From: Bacteroidia bacterium
GTDB lineage: Bacteria; Bacteroidota; Bacteroidia; UKL13-3
Reading direction: 5' to 3'
Length of the DNA stretch: 64,000 nt
NCBI GenBank assembly: GCA_025454975.1
Contig: JALONK010000020.1
Location: forward strand, 1-64,000
The notes beneath the pieces were generated by a model. It ran no database searches. It was given only the letters and a program-made list of their open reading frames with translations, and was not told the origin of the DNA. Shown piece after piece: positions 24,711 to 34,762 of this stretch. A program made the position numbers and the translations under genes. Position 1 is the stretch's first letter. Each line of letters starts with the position of its first letter.

Positions 24711-27113
24711 ATGATGAACTTAAAACGAAATATTAAAAAAGTAGCCATATTAGGTTCGGGTGTAATGGGCTCTCGAATTGCTTGCCATTTTGCTAATATT
24801 GGAGTGCAGGTTGTGTTACTCGACCGAGCTACTTCAGTTGAAGGCATAGATGTAAACAATCCTCAACTTATTAATAAAACAAGGAACGCCATTGTAAATA
24901 AATCTTTAGAATCGGCCATCACTTCAAAACCTGCACCTTTATATCTTAATTCATTTTCTTCGCATATCAGTACAGGTAATTTTGATGATGACTTGAATTT
25001 GGTTGCCGGGTGTGATTGGATAATCGAAGTGGTTACAGAGGATCTTTCAATAAAAAGGGAGTTATTACTTAAAGTAGCATCATTTCGTAAAGAAGGTTCT
25101 TTAGTAACAACCAATACTTCCGGCATTTCTATACAAAAAATTGCAGAAGGTTTCAGTGATGAATTTAAGGCTCATTTTTGTGGTACACATTTTTTCAACC
25201 CTCCAAGATATTTACCATTGTTAGAAATTATTCCATCGCCTTATACAAGTGAACAAGTAATAGATTTTCTCTTAAGTTATGGTGAAAGATATTTAGGAAA
25301 GCGTACTGTTTTATGCAAGGATACTCCGGGATTTGTAGCAAATCGCATTGGTGTTTACAGCATAATGGAAACATTTCATGCTGCCATGCAATTTGGTTTT
25401 TCTGTTGAAGAAGTTGATAAACTTACCGGACCAATAATTGGGCGACCAAAATCAGCAACTTTCCGCACCGCTGATGTTGTTGGAGTTGATACGTTAATAA
25501 AAGTTGCCAATAATCTGTATGCCGATGCCGTAAATGATGAATCAAAAGAACGCTTTCAACTACCCACTTTCTTACATGAAATGTCGGCAAATGGATGGTA
25601 TGGTGATAAAACAAAACAAGGGTTTTATAAGAAAGAAAAGGGTAACTCAGGTGAAACAGTTATTCAGTCTTTAGATTTGAATAAACTTATATATGTACCT
25701 CAACAAAAGGTTAAATTCAAGGCTCTTGAACAAGTAAGGCCAATTGAAAACTTAAGTGAGCGATTGCCTATTTTGTTATCAGGAACCGATAAAGTAAATG
25801 AGTTTTATCGCCATATTTTTTATACATCATTTGTTTATATTACTCATCGCATTCCTGAAATAGCTGATCATGTGTATCAAATTGACGATGCGATTTGCAC
25901 CGGATTTGGGTGGGAAAAGGGTCCATTTGAAATGTGGGATATGTTAGGAGTTGAAAAAACATGGCAGCAGTTTAACTCACTTAACTTAACATGCGCTAAA
26001 TGGGTGGAAGATATGTTGGCAAGTGGACATAACAGTTTTTATAAGATAGAAAATGGAAAGCGTTTTTATTATGACATCAACCGAAAACAATATGTAGCAC
26101 TACCATCCGGTGAACGATTTATTGTTCTTGATTATTTGCGTAAGTCAAATGTAGTTTGGAAAAATTCCGGTGCTACTTTGTTTGATGTAGGTGATGGTGT
26201 GTTGAACTTAGAGTTTCATTCAAAAATGAATACTATTGGCGGCGAAGTATTATCTGCAATTAATTATTCGATTAACAAAGCCGAACAAGAGTATAATGGT
26301 TTGGTAATAGGTAATCAAGGTACACATTTTTCTGCCGGAGCAAATTTAGCTTTATTGCTCATGTTCGCTATCGAACAGGAGTATGATGAAATTGATATGA
26401 TGGTAAGGCAATTTCAACAAACCATGATGCGTGTTAGATATTCATCCATACCGGTTGTTACTGCTCCATTCGGGTTAAGCTTAGGTGGTGGTTGTGAAAT
26501 TAATTTACATGCAGATGCCATTCAAGCAGCAGCAGAAACTTACATTGGTTTGGTGGAAGTAGGTGTAGGATTAATTCCTGCCGGTGGTGGGACAAAAGAG
26601 CTTACATTACGCACTGCGGATGCTTTTGTTCAAGGCGATATTGAACTGAATCGTTTGCGTGAATCATATATGAATATTGCCATGGGAAAGGTGGCAACTT
26701 CTGCTGCCGAAGCATTTGAGATGGGGTTATTTAAATCTAGTGATGAAATAACCATCAACAAAGATTTATTACTCACCGATGCCAAACGTAAGGTGTTATC
26801 TTTAGTTGCAGCAGGATATACTCAACCTGTTAAACGCAAGGATATCAAAGTTCTTGGACGTTCGGCTTTATCCATGTTTTATATGGGTGCAAATGCTATG
26901 TTGGCAGGTAACTATATAAGTGAACATGATTTGAAAATTGCAAATAAATTAGCTTGGATCATGTGTGGCGGTGATTTAACTGCACCCCAATTGGTGAGTG
27001 AAGATTATTTATTAGACCTGGAACGTGAAGCATTTTTAAGTTTATGCGGTGAAAGAAAAACATTAGAACGCATCAAACACATGTTAAATACAGGTAAACC
27101 TTTAAGAAATTAA
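24711..27113 (+). CDS. fadN: 3-hydroxyacyl-CoA dehydrogenase/enoyl-CoA hydratase, FadN-type
   Basis: A bifunctional beta-oxidation enzyme of about 800 residues. The N-terminus has the NAD-binding motif VAILGSGVMGSRIA and the 3-hydroxyacyl-CoA dehydrogenase domains (CGTHFFNPPRYLPLLEII, TPGFVANRIG), and the C-terminal part has a crotonase domain (SAGANLALLL, FGLSLGGGCEINLHADAI). This dehydrogenase-first order is that of Bacillus FadN and the reverse of E. coli FadB. Two ATGs are possible, 24711 and 24714, directly after the MarR stop; the frame upstream of them overlaps the MarR gene and was rejected. It is followed by fadA and fadE in the fadNAE order of Bacillus subtilis. Confidence 0.92.
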   Translation: MMNLKRNIKKVAILGSGVMGSRIACHFANIGVQVVLLDRATSVEGIDVNNPQLINKTRNAIVNKSLESAITSKPAPLYLNSFSSHISTGNFDDDLNLVAGCDWIIEVVTEDLSIKRELLLKVASFRKEGSLVTTNTSGISIQKIAEGFSDEFKAHFCGTHFFNPPRYLPLLEIIPSPYTSEQVIDFLLSYGERYLGKRTVLCKDTPGFVANRIGVYSIMETFHAAMQFGFSVEEVDKLTGPIIGRPKSATFRTADVVGVDTLIKVANNLYADAVNDESKERFQLPTFLHEMSANGWYGDKTKQGFYKKEKGNSGETVIQSLDLNKLIYVPQQKVKFKALEQVRPIENLSERLPILLSGTDKVNEFYRHIFYTSFVYITHRIPEIADHVYQIDDAICTGFGWEKGPFEMWDMLGVEKTWQQFNSLNLTCAKWVEDMLASGHNSFYKIENGKRFYYDINRKQYVALPSGERFIVLDYLRKSNVVWKNSGATLFDVGDGVLNLEFHSKMNTIGGEVLSAINYSINKAEQEYNGLVIGNQGTHFSAGANLALLLMFAIEQEYDEIDMMVRQFQQTMMRVRYSSIPVVTAPFGLSLGGGCEINLHADAIQAAAETYIGLVEVGVGLIPAGGGTKELTLRTADAFVQGDIELNRLRESYMNIAMGKVATSAAEAFEMGLFKSSDEITINKDLLLTDAKRKVLSLVAAGYTQPVKRKDIKVLGRSALSMFYMGANAMLAGNYISEHDLKIANKLAWIMCGGDLTAPQLVSEDYLLDLEREAFLSLCGERKTLERIKHMLNTGKPLRN

Positions 27114-27117
27114 TTTT

Positions 27118-28293
27118 ATGGCAGAAGCATATATTATAACAGGTTATAGAACCGCTGTAGCAAAGGCAAACAAAGGTGGATTTAAGTCAACCCGCCCTGA
27201 TGATTTGGCTGTAAATGTAATCAGCTATCTGATGTCGCAAGTTCCGCAATTAGATCCATTGCAGGTAGATGATGTAATTGTTGGAAATGCTGTTCCCGAG
27301 GCTGAGCAAGGTATGCAAATGGGGCGATTAATTTCTTTATTGTCCTTGCCTCAATCAGTACCCGGTATGGTAATTAATCGTTACTGTGGGAGTGGATTGG
27401 AAGCCATAGCTATTGCAGTTGCTAAAATTAAATCAGGTATGGCTGATTGTATTATAGCCGGAGGAACTGAAAGTATGAGTTTAGTTCCAACAATTGGTTG
27501 GCGAACCGTTTTAAATTACACTATTGCTTCACAACATCCTACATGGTATAGCAGCATGGGAGCAACTGCAGAGGCTGTCGCTGATCAGTTTAATATCAGT
27601 AGAGAGGACCAAGATACTTTTGCTTTACATTCACATCAAAAAGCTATTCAAGCCATCAACGCAGGTAAATTTAATTCGCAAATTGTACCGGTTGAAGTTA
27701 CAGAAGTATCGGTTAATGAAATTGGCAAACGTATAAGTAAGTCTTTTGTAGTTAAACAGGATGAAGGACCACGGATGGATACCTCATTGGAATCGCTAGC
27801 TAAATTAAAACCTGTATTTAAGCAACAAGGAACTGTAACCGCAGGAAATGCCTCTCAAACTAGCGATGGTGCATCTTTTGTTTTGGTGATGAGTGAACAC
27901 ATGATGAAATCTTTAGGATTAAATCCGGTGGCCCGACTAATTACTTATGCAGTAAGTGGAGTTGACCCTCGTATTATGGGTATCGGTCCGGTTGAAGCTA
28001 TTCCTGCCGCATTAAAAAAAGCAGGTATGAAGCTAAACCAAATTCAACAAATTGAACTTAACGAAGCTTTTGCTTCACAATCATTGGCAGTGATGCGACA
28101 GCTTGATTTAAATCCTGAAATTGTTAATGTAAACGGTGGGGCAATTGCGTTGGGACATCCATTAGGTTGTAGTGGAGCTAAATTAAGTGTTCAATTGTGG
28201 AATGAAATGAAAAGCCGGAATCAACAATATGGCATGGTATCGGCCTGTGTTGGAGGTGGACAAGGAGTAGCAGGCATTTATGAAGTATTTTAA
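27118..28293 (+). CDS. fadA: 3-ketoacyl-CoA thiolase (acetyl-CoA acyltransferase)
   Basis: This enzyme cleaves 3-ketoacyl-CoA to acetyl-CoA and a shortened acyl-CoA, the last step of the beta-oxidation cycle. The 391-residue protein has the active-site Cys90 in [10 protein letters not shown], the GGTESMS block, the His motif [15 protein letters not shown] and the C-terminal base [10 protein letters not shown]. It starts 4 bp after fadN and is translationally close, as expected for partners of one enzyme complex. Confidence 0.94.
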   Translation: MAEAYIITGYRTAVAKANKGGFKSTRPDDLAVNVISYLMSQVPQLDPLQVDDVIVGNAVPEAEQGMQMGRLISLLSLPQSVPGMVINRYCGSGLEAIAIAVAKIKSGMADCIIAGGTESMSLVPTIGWRTVLNYTIASQHPTWYSSMGATAEAVADQFNISREDQDTFALHSHQKAIQAINAGKFNSQIVPVEVTEVSVNEIGKRISKSFVVKQDEGPRMDTSLESLAKLKPVFKQQGTVTAGNASQTSDGASFVLVMSEHMMKSLGLNPVARLITYAVSGVDPRIMGIGPVEAIPAALKKAGMKLNQIQQIELNEAFASQSLAVMRQLDLNPEIVNVNGGAIALGHPLGCSGAKLSVQLWNEMKSRNQQYGMVSACVGGGQGVAGIYEVF

Positions 28294-28317
28294 TAAACAA
28301 TTAAAAAATAAAACAGT

Positions 28318-30108
28318 ATGGAAACGATAATAAAAAGTGCGATAAAAGGTGGCGAATTTTTAATTAAAGAAACAACATTCGACTCAATATTCATTCCTGA
28401 AGAATGGAATGAAGAACAAAAAATGATTGCCCAAACTTGTTACGACTTTTTAGCCAAAGAGGTATGGCCAATACTTGATAAAATAGATGCGCAAGAAGAA
28501 GGTTTGATGGAGAGTTTAATGAATAAAGCGGCTGATCTTGGTTTGCTTGGATTAAACATACCGGAAGAATTTGGAGGTTTTGAAAAGGATTTTGTTACAG
28601 GAATGTTGGCTACTGAAACCTTAGGTGCCGGACATTCATTTGCGGTTGCTTTTGCTGCACACACCGGAATTGGTACCCAACCCATTTTATATTATGGAAA
28701 TGATATGCAGAAGGCGAAGTATATACCTAAATTAGCTTCGGGCGAATGGAAAGGTGCTTATTGTTTAACCGAACCAGGTTCGGGCAGTGATGCAAATTCA
28801 GGAAAAACAAAAGCAACCTTATCGGCCGATGGTAAACATTATATTCTAAATGGTCAGAAAATGTGGATTACCAATGCAGGTTTTGCCGACGTATTTACTG
28901 TTTTTGCTAAAATTGATGATGACGAAAACTTAAGTGCCTTTATTGTTGAGAAGGATTTTGGAGGAATCAGTTTAAATCCTGAAGAGCACAAACTGGGTAT
29001 CAAAGGTTCATCAACCCGACAAGTATTTTTTAATGATTGTAAAGTACCGGTAGAAAACTTGTTGAGTGAAAGAGGTAATGGGTTTAAAATTGCCGTGAAT
29101 ATTTTAAATATGGGTAGAATAAAGTTAGCTGCTGCTGCATTGGGCGCAGCCAAGGTAACAGCTACTAAAACTATTCAATACGCAAATGAACGCCAACAAT
29201 TTGGTCGTTCGATTGCAAAATACGGAGCAATAAAATATAAAATCGCACAACAAGCCATTAACATTTATGCTTGTGAAAGTGCATTATACCGAGCTACTCA
29301 AAATATTGAAGATGCTATCAAAAGTTATGAGGCTGACGGCTTATCTCATGGTAAGGCAATTTTAAAGGGTTTAGAACAATTTGCTCCCGAAGCAGCCATT
29401 TTAAAAGTAACAGGTAGTGAGGTGCTCGATTATGTAGTTGATGAAGGAGTTCAGGTTTATGGTGGCATGGGCTATAGTGCTGATGCGCCAATGGAAAGGG
29501 CTTACAGAGACTCAAGAATTAACAGAATATTTGAAGGTACAAATGAAATTAATAGACTCCTTACGGTTGATATGCTGTTGAAACGCGCCATGAAAGGGGA
29601 ATTAAATTTAATGGAACCTGCCATGAAGGTGATACAAGAATTAATGTCGATTCCCGACTTTAATGAAGAAGAACAAACCTTGTTCAGCGAATCAAAAAAG
29701 TATATTGCTCAAGCGAAAAAAGCCGTATTGCTGGTGGCAGGTGCAGCCGCTCAAAAGTTGATGATGGACTTAGCAAAGGAGCAAGAGATTTTAATGAATA
29801 TTGCAGATATGGTTAATGATGTTTATCTCGCCGAATCATTATTGTTGAGGGTAGAAAAATTAGTTGCTATTCAAGGTGAAGAAAGTGCAAAAGTACAATT
29901 AGAGATGTTGAAAGTTTACCTGTTTGATGCCATGGACAATATTGCTAAAAATGGAAAAGATGCCGTGTGTGGATTTGCTGACGGTGATGATTTACGTATG
30001 CTGTTATTGGGTATTAAAAGATTTACTAAAACCAGTGCGGTTAACACCAAAAATGCACGACGTATAATCGCCGAAGTTTTAATCAATGAAAATAAATATT
30101 GTTTTTAA
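28318..30108 (+). CDS. fadE: Acyl-CoA dehydrogenase, FadE-type with C-terminal extension
   Basis: An FAD enzyme that makes trans-2-enoyl-CoA. The 596-residue protein has the usual core (CLTEPGSGSDANSG, WITNAGFADVF, RQQFGRSI) and the catalytic Glu region RIFEGTNEINR near residue 407, followed by a helical extension of about 170 residues. This length is that of Bacillus FadE and mitochondrial VLCAD-like enzymes. It completes the order fadN-fadA-fadE and is followed by an acyl-CoA-binding protein gene. Confidence 0.93.
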   Translation: METIIKSAIKGGEFLIKETTFDSIFIPEEWNEEQKMIAQTCYDFLAKEVWPILDKIDAQEEGLMESLMNKAADLGLLGLNIPEEFGGFEKDFVTGMLATETLGAGHSFAVAFAAHTGIGTQPILYYGNDMQKAKYIPKLASGEWKGAYCLTEPGSGSDANSGKTKATLSADGKHYILNGQKMWITNAGFADVFTVFAKIDDDENLSAFIVEKDFGGISLNPEEHKLGIKGSSTRQVFFNDCKVPVENLLSERGNGFKIAVNILNMGRIKLAAAALGAAKVTATKTIQYANERQQFGRSIAKYGAIKYKIAQQAINIYACESALYRATQNIEDAIKSYEADGLSHGKAILKGLEQFAPEAAILKVTGSEVLDYVVDEGVQVYGGMGYSADAPMERAYRDSRINRIFEGTNEINRLLTVDMLLKRAMKGELNLMEPAMKVIQELMSIPDFNEEEQTLFSESKKYIAQAKKAVLLVAGAAAQKLMMDLAKEQEILMNIADMVNDVYLAESLLLRVEKLVAIQGEESAKVQLEMLKVYLFDAMDNIAKNGKDAVCGFADGDDLRMLLLGIKRFTKTSAVNTKNARRIIAEVLINENKYCF

Positions 30109-30133
30109 GCATTTATAAATTATTTTTATTGAT

Positions 30134-30397
30134 ATGGAATTAGCAACTGCATTTGAAGAGGCGTCAAAGTTGGTACATACTTTAAAGGAACGTCCTTCCA
30201 ACGATATATTATTAACCTTATATGCCTTGCATAAACAAGCTTCATCAGGAGACGCACATGATAATAAACCACCAATATTCGACTTTATTGCCACGGCTAA
30301 ATACAATGCTTGGTTATCGAAAAAAGGTTTGAGTACAGAGGAAGCACAAAAAGAATATATTGATTTGGTTAAAAAGCTTTTGGACGAGCAATCATAA
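30134..30397 (+). CDS. Acyl-CoA-binding protein (ACBP)
   Basis: The 87-residue four-helix protein has the ACBP signatures LLTLYALHKQASSGDAHD, KPPIFDFIATAKYNAW and GLSTEEAQKEYIDLV. ACBP buffers and transports acyl-CoA in the cytosol. Its position 25 bp after fadE links it to the fatty-acid operon. ACBP is common in eukaryotes and scattered among bacteria. Confidence 0.92.
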   Translation: MELATAFEEASKLVHTLKERPSNDILLTLYALHKQASSGDAHDNKPPIFDFIATAKYNAWLSKKGLSTEEAQKEYIDLVKKLLDEQS

Positions 30398-30441
30398 TTG
30401 TAAGTTTTCACTTTCAAAAAAAATGATTATGATTGTTGTTG

Positions 30442-31020
30442 ATGGCTTTATTTAAAAGAATAACTTATATTTTATGTGCGACTGCTCTATTTATTTCAGC
30501 ATGCAAATCAAGTGTAAACAAAACACAACCACCGGTTGTAAGAACAGATACAACCCGAGCTATACAACCTGATTATGAATTGTCGGAATTAACCTTACAA
30601 CAATATTATGAACAGGGTTATGAAATTTTAGTTGTAGGTAGTGAACCGCCATTTAATTTGCGCATGGATATTGGTGGTGTATTTGCTTTTAAACGAGCTG
30701 CTGAAGATGAGTTTAGATTTGCCGTGCGAGGAGAGCCTGTAATTGATAGTAATGGAGCTTCAGTTTATCAAGTGGGTAGTGCCGGCCATCAAGGTACCAT
30801 TCAAATTATTTCAGGGAAGTGTAACGATAGGATAAGCAAATCGATTTATCCGATGCAAGGGGTAGTTAGACTTGATGGAGTTACCTATACAGGTTGTGCC
30901 ATGCATTTGTACGACAGGCATATCAATGGAAGGTGGCGCTTAGTTAAGATTAATGGAAGTGATTTCAAAGGTATAGAAGACGCTAAAATACCGGTATTAA
31001 ATTTTAAAGGCGACGAATAG
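30442..31020 (+). CDS. Lipoprotein with COG3650-like domain, broken by in-frame TAG before its META domain
   Basis: The product starts with a lipobox (LFISAC) and continues with a COG3650-like domain (VVGSEPPFNLRMDIGG). It then enters a META (HslJ-like) domain, NGRWRLVKINGSDF, and stops at TAG (31018-31020) after NFKGDE. The same frame continues without gap into the rest of the META domain (to 31254). The truncated protein would lack the core of that domain. The ATG at 30442 is better than the TTGs three codons earlier. Family role unknown; META proteins are envelope-stress related. Confidence 0.7.
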   Translation: MALFKRITYILCATALFISACKSSVNKTQPPVVRTDTTRAIQPDYELSELTLQQYYEQGYEILVVGSEPPFNLRMDIGGVFAFKRAAEDEFRFAVRGEPVIDSNGASVYQVGSAGHQGTIQIISGKCNDRISKSIYPMQGVVRLDGVTYTGCAMHLYDRHINGRWRLVKINGSDFKGIEDAKIPVLNFKGDE

Positions 31021-31254
31021 CGGGTATATGGTTTGTTAGGATGTAATAAGTTTGATGGTCAACTGATGTTGCAAGGCAATAATATAAAGTTTTTAGGAAT
31101 AGGTACCACGAAAGTAGCCTGCAACAATCCACTACAAAACAGTTTATTGGTTATATTAGAAAAGGCTGTCAAATATCAAATCAAACCGGGCTCATTGCTT
31201 ATTCAAACTGATAAAGGCGAATCGGCTGAATTTGCCTTTCAGGGAAATGACTAA
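31021..31254 (+). pseudogene. Downstream remainder of the META/HslJ domain, in frame after TAG
   Basis: Reading straight through the TAG gives RVYGLLGCNKFDGQLML followed by IKFLGIGTTKVACNN and YQIKPGSLLIQTDKGESAEFAF, which is the conserved centre and end of a META domain (GCNxFxG, then TxxAC). It has no start of its own with an upstream signal peptide; the frame starts at 31033 with a non-canonical TTG. A single substitution in the 31018-31020 codon explains the break; suppression of the stop is possible but unproven. Confidence 0.7.
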
Positions 31255-31401
31255 TACCGATCCTTTTTCGTTGTAAAATTATACAAGCTTAGGCTATACA
31301 CTTGCTTATCAGTTTATTTAAGGGCTTTTATGGTTGCTTATTTATACCATCATAAAACAAAATAATTCCCTAATTTCGCAAGCTTAAACAGATTATTTTT
31401 C

Positions 31402-32865
31402 ATGTCAACACCATACGATAAATACGAAGCGGTAATAGGTTTAGAAGTGCATGCACAAATGCTTACTAAAAGTAAGGCTTTTTGTTCGGACGCAGTGGCT
31501 TATGGAGAGGCGCCAAATTCACTGGTAAGTCCTATTAGCCTTGGCCACCCCGGTACCTTGCCCGTTCATAATAAAGAGGCAGTTAGGTTTGCAATAAAGT
31601 TGGGATTAGCTTGTGGTTGTGATATTTCGTCATATAATTATTATGCACGTAAAAATTATTTTTATGCCGATTTACCTAAAGGTTACCAAATTTCGCAACA
31701 TACAACCCCAATTTGTAGCAACGGTTTTATTGAGATAAAACTTAAAGACGGAACCGAGAAGCGCATTGGTTTGATTAGGATACACATGGAGGAGGATACA
31801 GGTAAAAGTATGCATGATCAAGATGTTTATGATACTTTAATTGATTACAATCGTGCGGGTACTGCTTTAGTTGAAATGGTTTCTGAGCCTGATATTCGCA
31901 GTGGTGAAGAAGCTTATCAGTACCTGACAGAAGTGCGTAAACTGGTTCGTTATTTAGATATTTGTGACGGAAATATGGAAGAGGGGAGTATGCGTTGTGA
32001 TGCGAATGTTTCGGTGAGATTAAAGGGAGCAACCGAATTTGGTACCAAGGTGGAAGTGAAAAATATGAACTCCATCAGAAATGTTCAACGTGCGATTGAT
32101 TATGAAATAAAACGGCAAATAGAAGCCATTGAATCAGGCGAAAAAATTGTACAAGAAACCCGCACTTTCGAAGCTACCCGAGGTGTAACTATTGTGATGA
32201 GAACCAAGGAAGGTGCTAGTGATTACAGGTATTTCCCTGAACCGGATCTGCCGCCTTTATCTATAACTCCTGAATTTATTGAAGAAGTAAGAAGTTTAAT
32301 GCCTGAATTACCCAAAGAGTTGTTTGCTAAATTTACTTCTACTTTCGGACTAAGCGAATATGATGCTCAGGTATTAACCGAGAACAAAGAAATTGCAGAG
32401 TATTTTCAACAAGTATTAAAGCATACCGACAATATAAAAGCGGCTGCAAACTGGGTAATGGTTCATATCAAAGGGTTTTTAAATGAGCAGGCGATACATA
32501 TTCAGGATTTTACATTACAACCCGCTAAAATAGCTGAGATCATTGGTTTAATTGATGGCGGTAAAATAAGTTCAAGTGTTGCCTCTCAAAAAGTATTTCC
32601 TGCCATGATTGCTTCACCGGGAAAAACTGCATTGGCAGTAGCTGAGGAGTTAAATTTGTTACAAGAAAGTAATTCAAACGAATTACAACAATGGATTAAT
32701 GAAGCAATAAATAAATATCCTGATAAAGTAAAAGAATACAAGGCCGGTAAGGTAAGTTTAATCGGTTTGTTTATGGGCGAGTTAATGAAGCTAAGCAAAG
32801 GGAAAGCCGACCCTAAAATAGCAAATGCGTTAATTAAAGAAACCTTAGATAATATCAATTTATAA
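31402..32865 (+). CDS. gatB: Aspartyl/glutamyl-tRNA amidotransferase subunit B
   Basis: GatB belongs to the GatCAB complex that converts Glu-tRNA(Gln) and Asp-tRNA(Asn) to the amidated forms. The 487-residue protein has the normal features GLEVHAQMLTKSKAFC, YYARKNYFYADLPKGYQISQ, EEDTGKSMHD, GSMRCDANVS and SDYRYFPEPDLPP, and a C-terminal tail domain (GKISSSVASQKVF). Its presence implies the indirect route to Gln-tRNA or Asn-tRNA. The gene starts its own unit; a TAATTTCG element lies upstream near 31370. Confidence 0.96.
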   Translation: MSTPYDKYEAVIGLEVHAQMLTKSKAFCSDAVAYGEAPNSLVSPISLGHPGTLPVHNKEAVRFAIKLGLACGCDISSYNYYARKNYFYADLPKGYQISQHTTPICSNGFIEIKLKDGTEKRIGLIRIHMEEDTGKSMHDQDVYDTLIDYNRAGTALVEMVSEPDIRSGEEAYQYLTEVRKLVRYLDICDGNMEEGSMRCDANVSVRLKGATEFGTKVEVKNMNSIRNVQRAIDYEIKRQIEAIESGEKIVQETRTFEATRGVTIVMRTKEGASDYRYFPEPDLPPLSITPEFIEEVRSLMPELPKELFAKFTSTFGLSEYDAQVLTENKEIAEYFQQVLKHTDNIKAAANWVMVHIKGFLNEQAIHIQDFTLQPAKIAEIIGLIDGGKISSSVASQKVFPAMIASPGKTALAVAEELNLLQESNSNELQQWINEAINKYPDKVKEYKAGKVSLIGLFMGELMKLSKGKADPKIANALIKETLDNINL

Positions 32866-32869
32866 CAAT

Positions 32870-33985
32870 ATGAAGCACGGATTTTTATATTTTCTTAGTC
32901 TTGTCGTTCTATCTTTAGCTGTGGGTTGTAATAGCCAAAAACAATTAAAAGGATTTACAGTTAAAGGCAAAATAACTAATAATAAAGCTTCACATTTGGT
33001 TTTACAAGAGTTTACACCAAGTGGATTATTATATATTGATTCAGCTTCTGTTCAACCTGATGGGACTTTTGAATTTACCGGATCAGTGGCTGAGCCAACT
33101 TTTTGTGTAATAACGCTTGAGCGAAATGCTGTGGTGTTATTGGTTGATACACTCTCACAAATATTGTTAAGTGTTGATGCTAACAATCCACAAGATTATA
33201 CTGCCGAAGGAATGAATGAAACGGAAGCACTTAAAAGTGTGTTGAAGTTAAATAACGATTTTATGATGGCTGCACAGGCTATAGAACAACAATATCTAAT
33301 GAGCTATGGCGATAATGTACCTCCAATTAAAGCACAAGAGCAATTACGTATTACATTTGATAGTTTAACAAAAAATAGAGATAGTGTTTTAATGGTAAAA
33401 GCACTCTCACTTAACAACAGTTTAATTCCATATTTCATTACCAACTTTTTATTGCCTAAAGCTAGTTTCGAATTTTTACAAACTATCGACAGCAAGGGAG
33501 GCAGCCGATTTGCATCAAGTAAATATGCAATGGCATTACATAGCAGGGTAATGAATTTATCAAAGACGGCCATTGGAAAACCCGCACCTGATATTGTGTT
33601 GCAAGATATTTATGGCAAACCAATATCATTATCATCGTTTAGAGGTAAAACTGTTTTGGTTGACTTTTGGGCAAGTTGGTGTAAGCCATGTCGGGAAGAA
33701 AGTCCGCGGTTAGTATCTATTTACAATAAATACAAAACCCGCAATTTTGATATATTAAGTGTATCGCTGGATGATAATCGTGAAGCTTGGCAAAAAGCCA
33801 TTAATGATGATAAATTATTATGGACACATGTAAGTGATTTGATGAAATGGAATTCGTCGGTGGTATCCTTGTATAATATTGAAGGTATTCCATTTACGGT
33901 ATTGGTTGACCCGGAAGGGAAAATTATAGCCACACACTTAAGAGGTAAAGCCCTTGAAGATAAACTTGCAGAATTATTTAAATAG
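32870..33985 (+). CDS. TlpA-family thioredoxin-like lipoprotein with DUF4369 domain
   Basis: The 371-residue protein has a lipobox (LAVGC), an N-terminal DUF4369 beta domain (FTVKGKITNNKASHLVLQEF), a helical middle and a C-terminal thioredoxin fold with active site WASWCKPCREES and the cis-Pro segment GIPFTVLVDPEG. Such proteins reduce disulfides in the periplasm, often for cytochrome c maturation or oxidative-damage repair. It starts 4 bp after gatB and is probably cotranscribed with it. Confidence 0.88.
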   Translation: MKHGFLYFLSLVVLSLAVGCNSQKQLKGFTVKGKITNNKASHLVLQEFTPSGLLYIDSASVQPDGTFEFTGSVAEPTFCVITLERNAVVLLVDTLSQILLSVDANNPQDYTAEGMNETEALKSVLKLNNDFMMAAQAIEQQYLMSYGDNVPPIKAQEQLRITFDSLTKNRDSVLMVKALSLNNSLIPYFITNFLLPKASFEFLQTIDSKGGSRFASSKYAMALHSRVMNLSKTAIGKPAPDIVLQDIYGKPISLSSFRGKTVLVDFWASWCKPCREESPRLVSIYNKYKTRNFDILSVSLDDNREAWQKAINDDKLLWTHVSDLMKWNSSVVSLYNIEGIPFTVLVDPEGKIIATHLRGKALEDKLAELFK

Positions 33986-34084
33986 GTTTTGTAAATGAGC
34001 GAACAAATGCTTGTTAACATTAACTTAAACTTTCGTTAATATTGAAATTAAAGCACCAACCGAATGTTACAGAAAAATACCGAC

Positions 34085-34762
34085 ATGGAAAATCCTTACA
34101 AAATTTTGGTGGTTGATGATGAAAATGACATCCTTGAGTTTATCCAATATAACCTTAAGAAAGAAGGTTATGAAGTTCATTTAGCGCATAATGGACAAGA
34201 AGCGATTCAGGTTGCAAAAAAAGTGAAGCCTGATTTAATTTTATTGGATGTTATGATGCCTGTAATGGATGGGATTGAAGCTTGCAAACAAATTAAATCT
34301 GAACCCGATTTCGAAAAAACATTTGTTGTATTTTTAACGGCACGTGCCGAAGAGTATAGCGAAATTGCAGGATTTAATGCAGGTGCTGATGATTATATTT
34401 CAAAGCCAATTAAACCTCGTGTTTTATTGAGCAGGATTAATGCCATACTAAGAAGAAAGAATAAAGAAGTTATTGAACAAAAGCTATCTGCCGGAAATAT
34501 TATTATTGATCGCGAAACATTTTTGGTGTATAAAGGTGATGAGAAAATACAATTGGCACGCAAAGAATTTGAGTTATTGTATTTGTTGGCAGGCAAACCG
34601 GGTAAGGTATTTACCCGTGAATATATTCTTGAGAAGGTTTGGGGTGATGAAGTATTGGTAGTTGACCGAACAATAGATGTACATATAAGAAAATTACGCG
34701 AAAAATTGGGCGACGAATGCATAGGAACCGTAAAAGGGGTTGGCTATAAGTTTGAAATATGA
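34085..34762 (+). CDS. OmpR/PhoB-family response regulator
   Basis: The receiver domain has the acidic pocket VVDDEND, the phosphoacceptor Asp in LILLDVMMP and the conserved Thr/Lys in FLTARAE and YISKPI. A C-terminal winged-helix domain (VFTREYILEKVWGDE, RTIDVHIRKLREKLG) binds DNA. The ATG at 34085 (MENPYKILVVDD) is better than the upstream start at 34064. It overlaps the sensor kinase gene by ATGA, so the two form a pair. Similarity to PhoB suggests phosphate limitation, but no pst genes are here. Confidence 0.9.
   Translation: MENPYKILVVDDENDILEFIQYNLKKEGYEVHLAHNGQEAIQVAKKVKPDLILLDVMMPVMDGIEACKQIKSEPDFEKTFVVFLTARAEEYSEIAGFNAGADDYISKPIKPRVLLSRINAILRRKNKEVIEQKLSAGNIIIDRETFLVYKGDEKIQLARKEFELLYLLAGKPGKVFTREYILEKVWGDEVLVVDRTIDVHIRKLREKLGDECIGTVKGVGYKFEI

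Noticed and set aside
30079-30417. 112-codon reverse frame over the ACBP gene
   Set aside because: Antisense to a recognised acyl-CoA-binding protein; no independent support.
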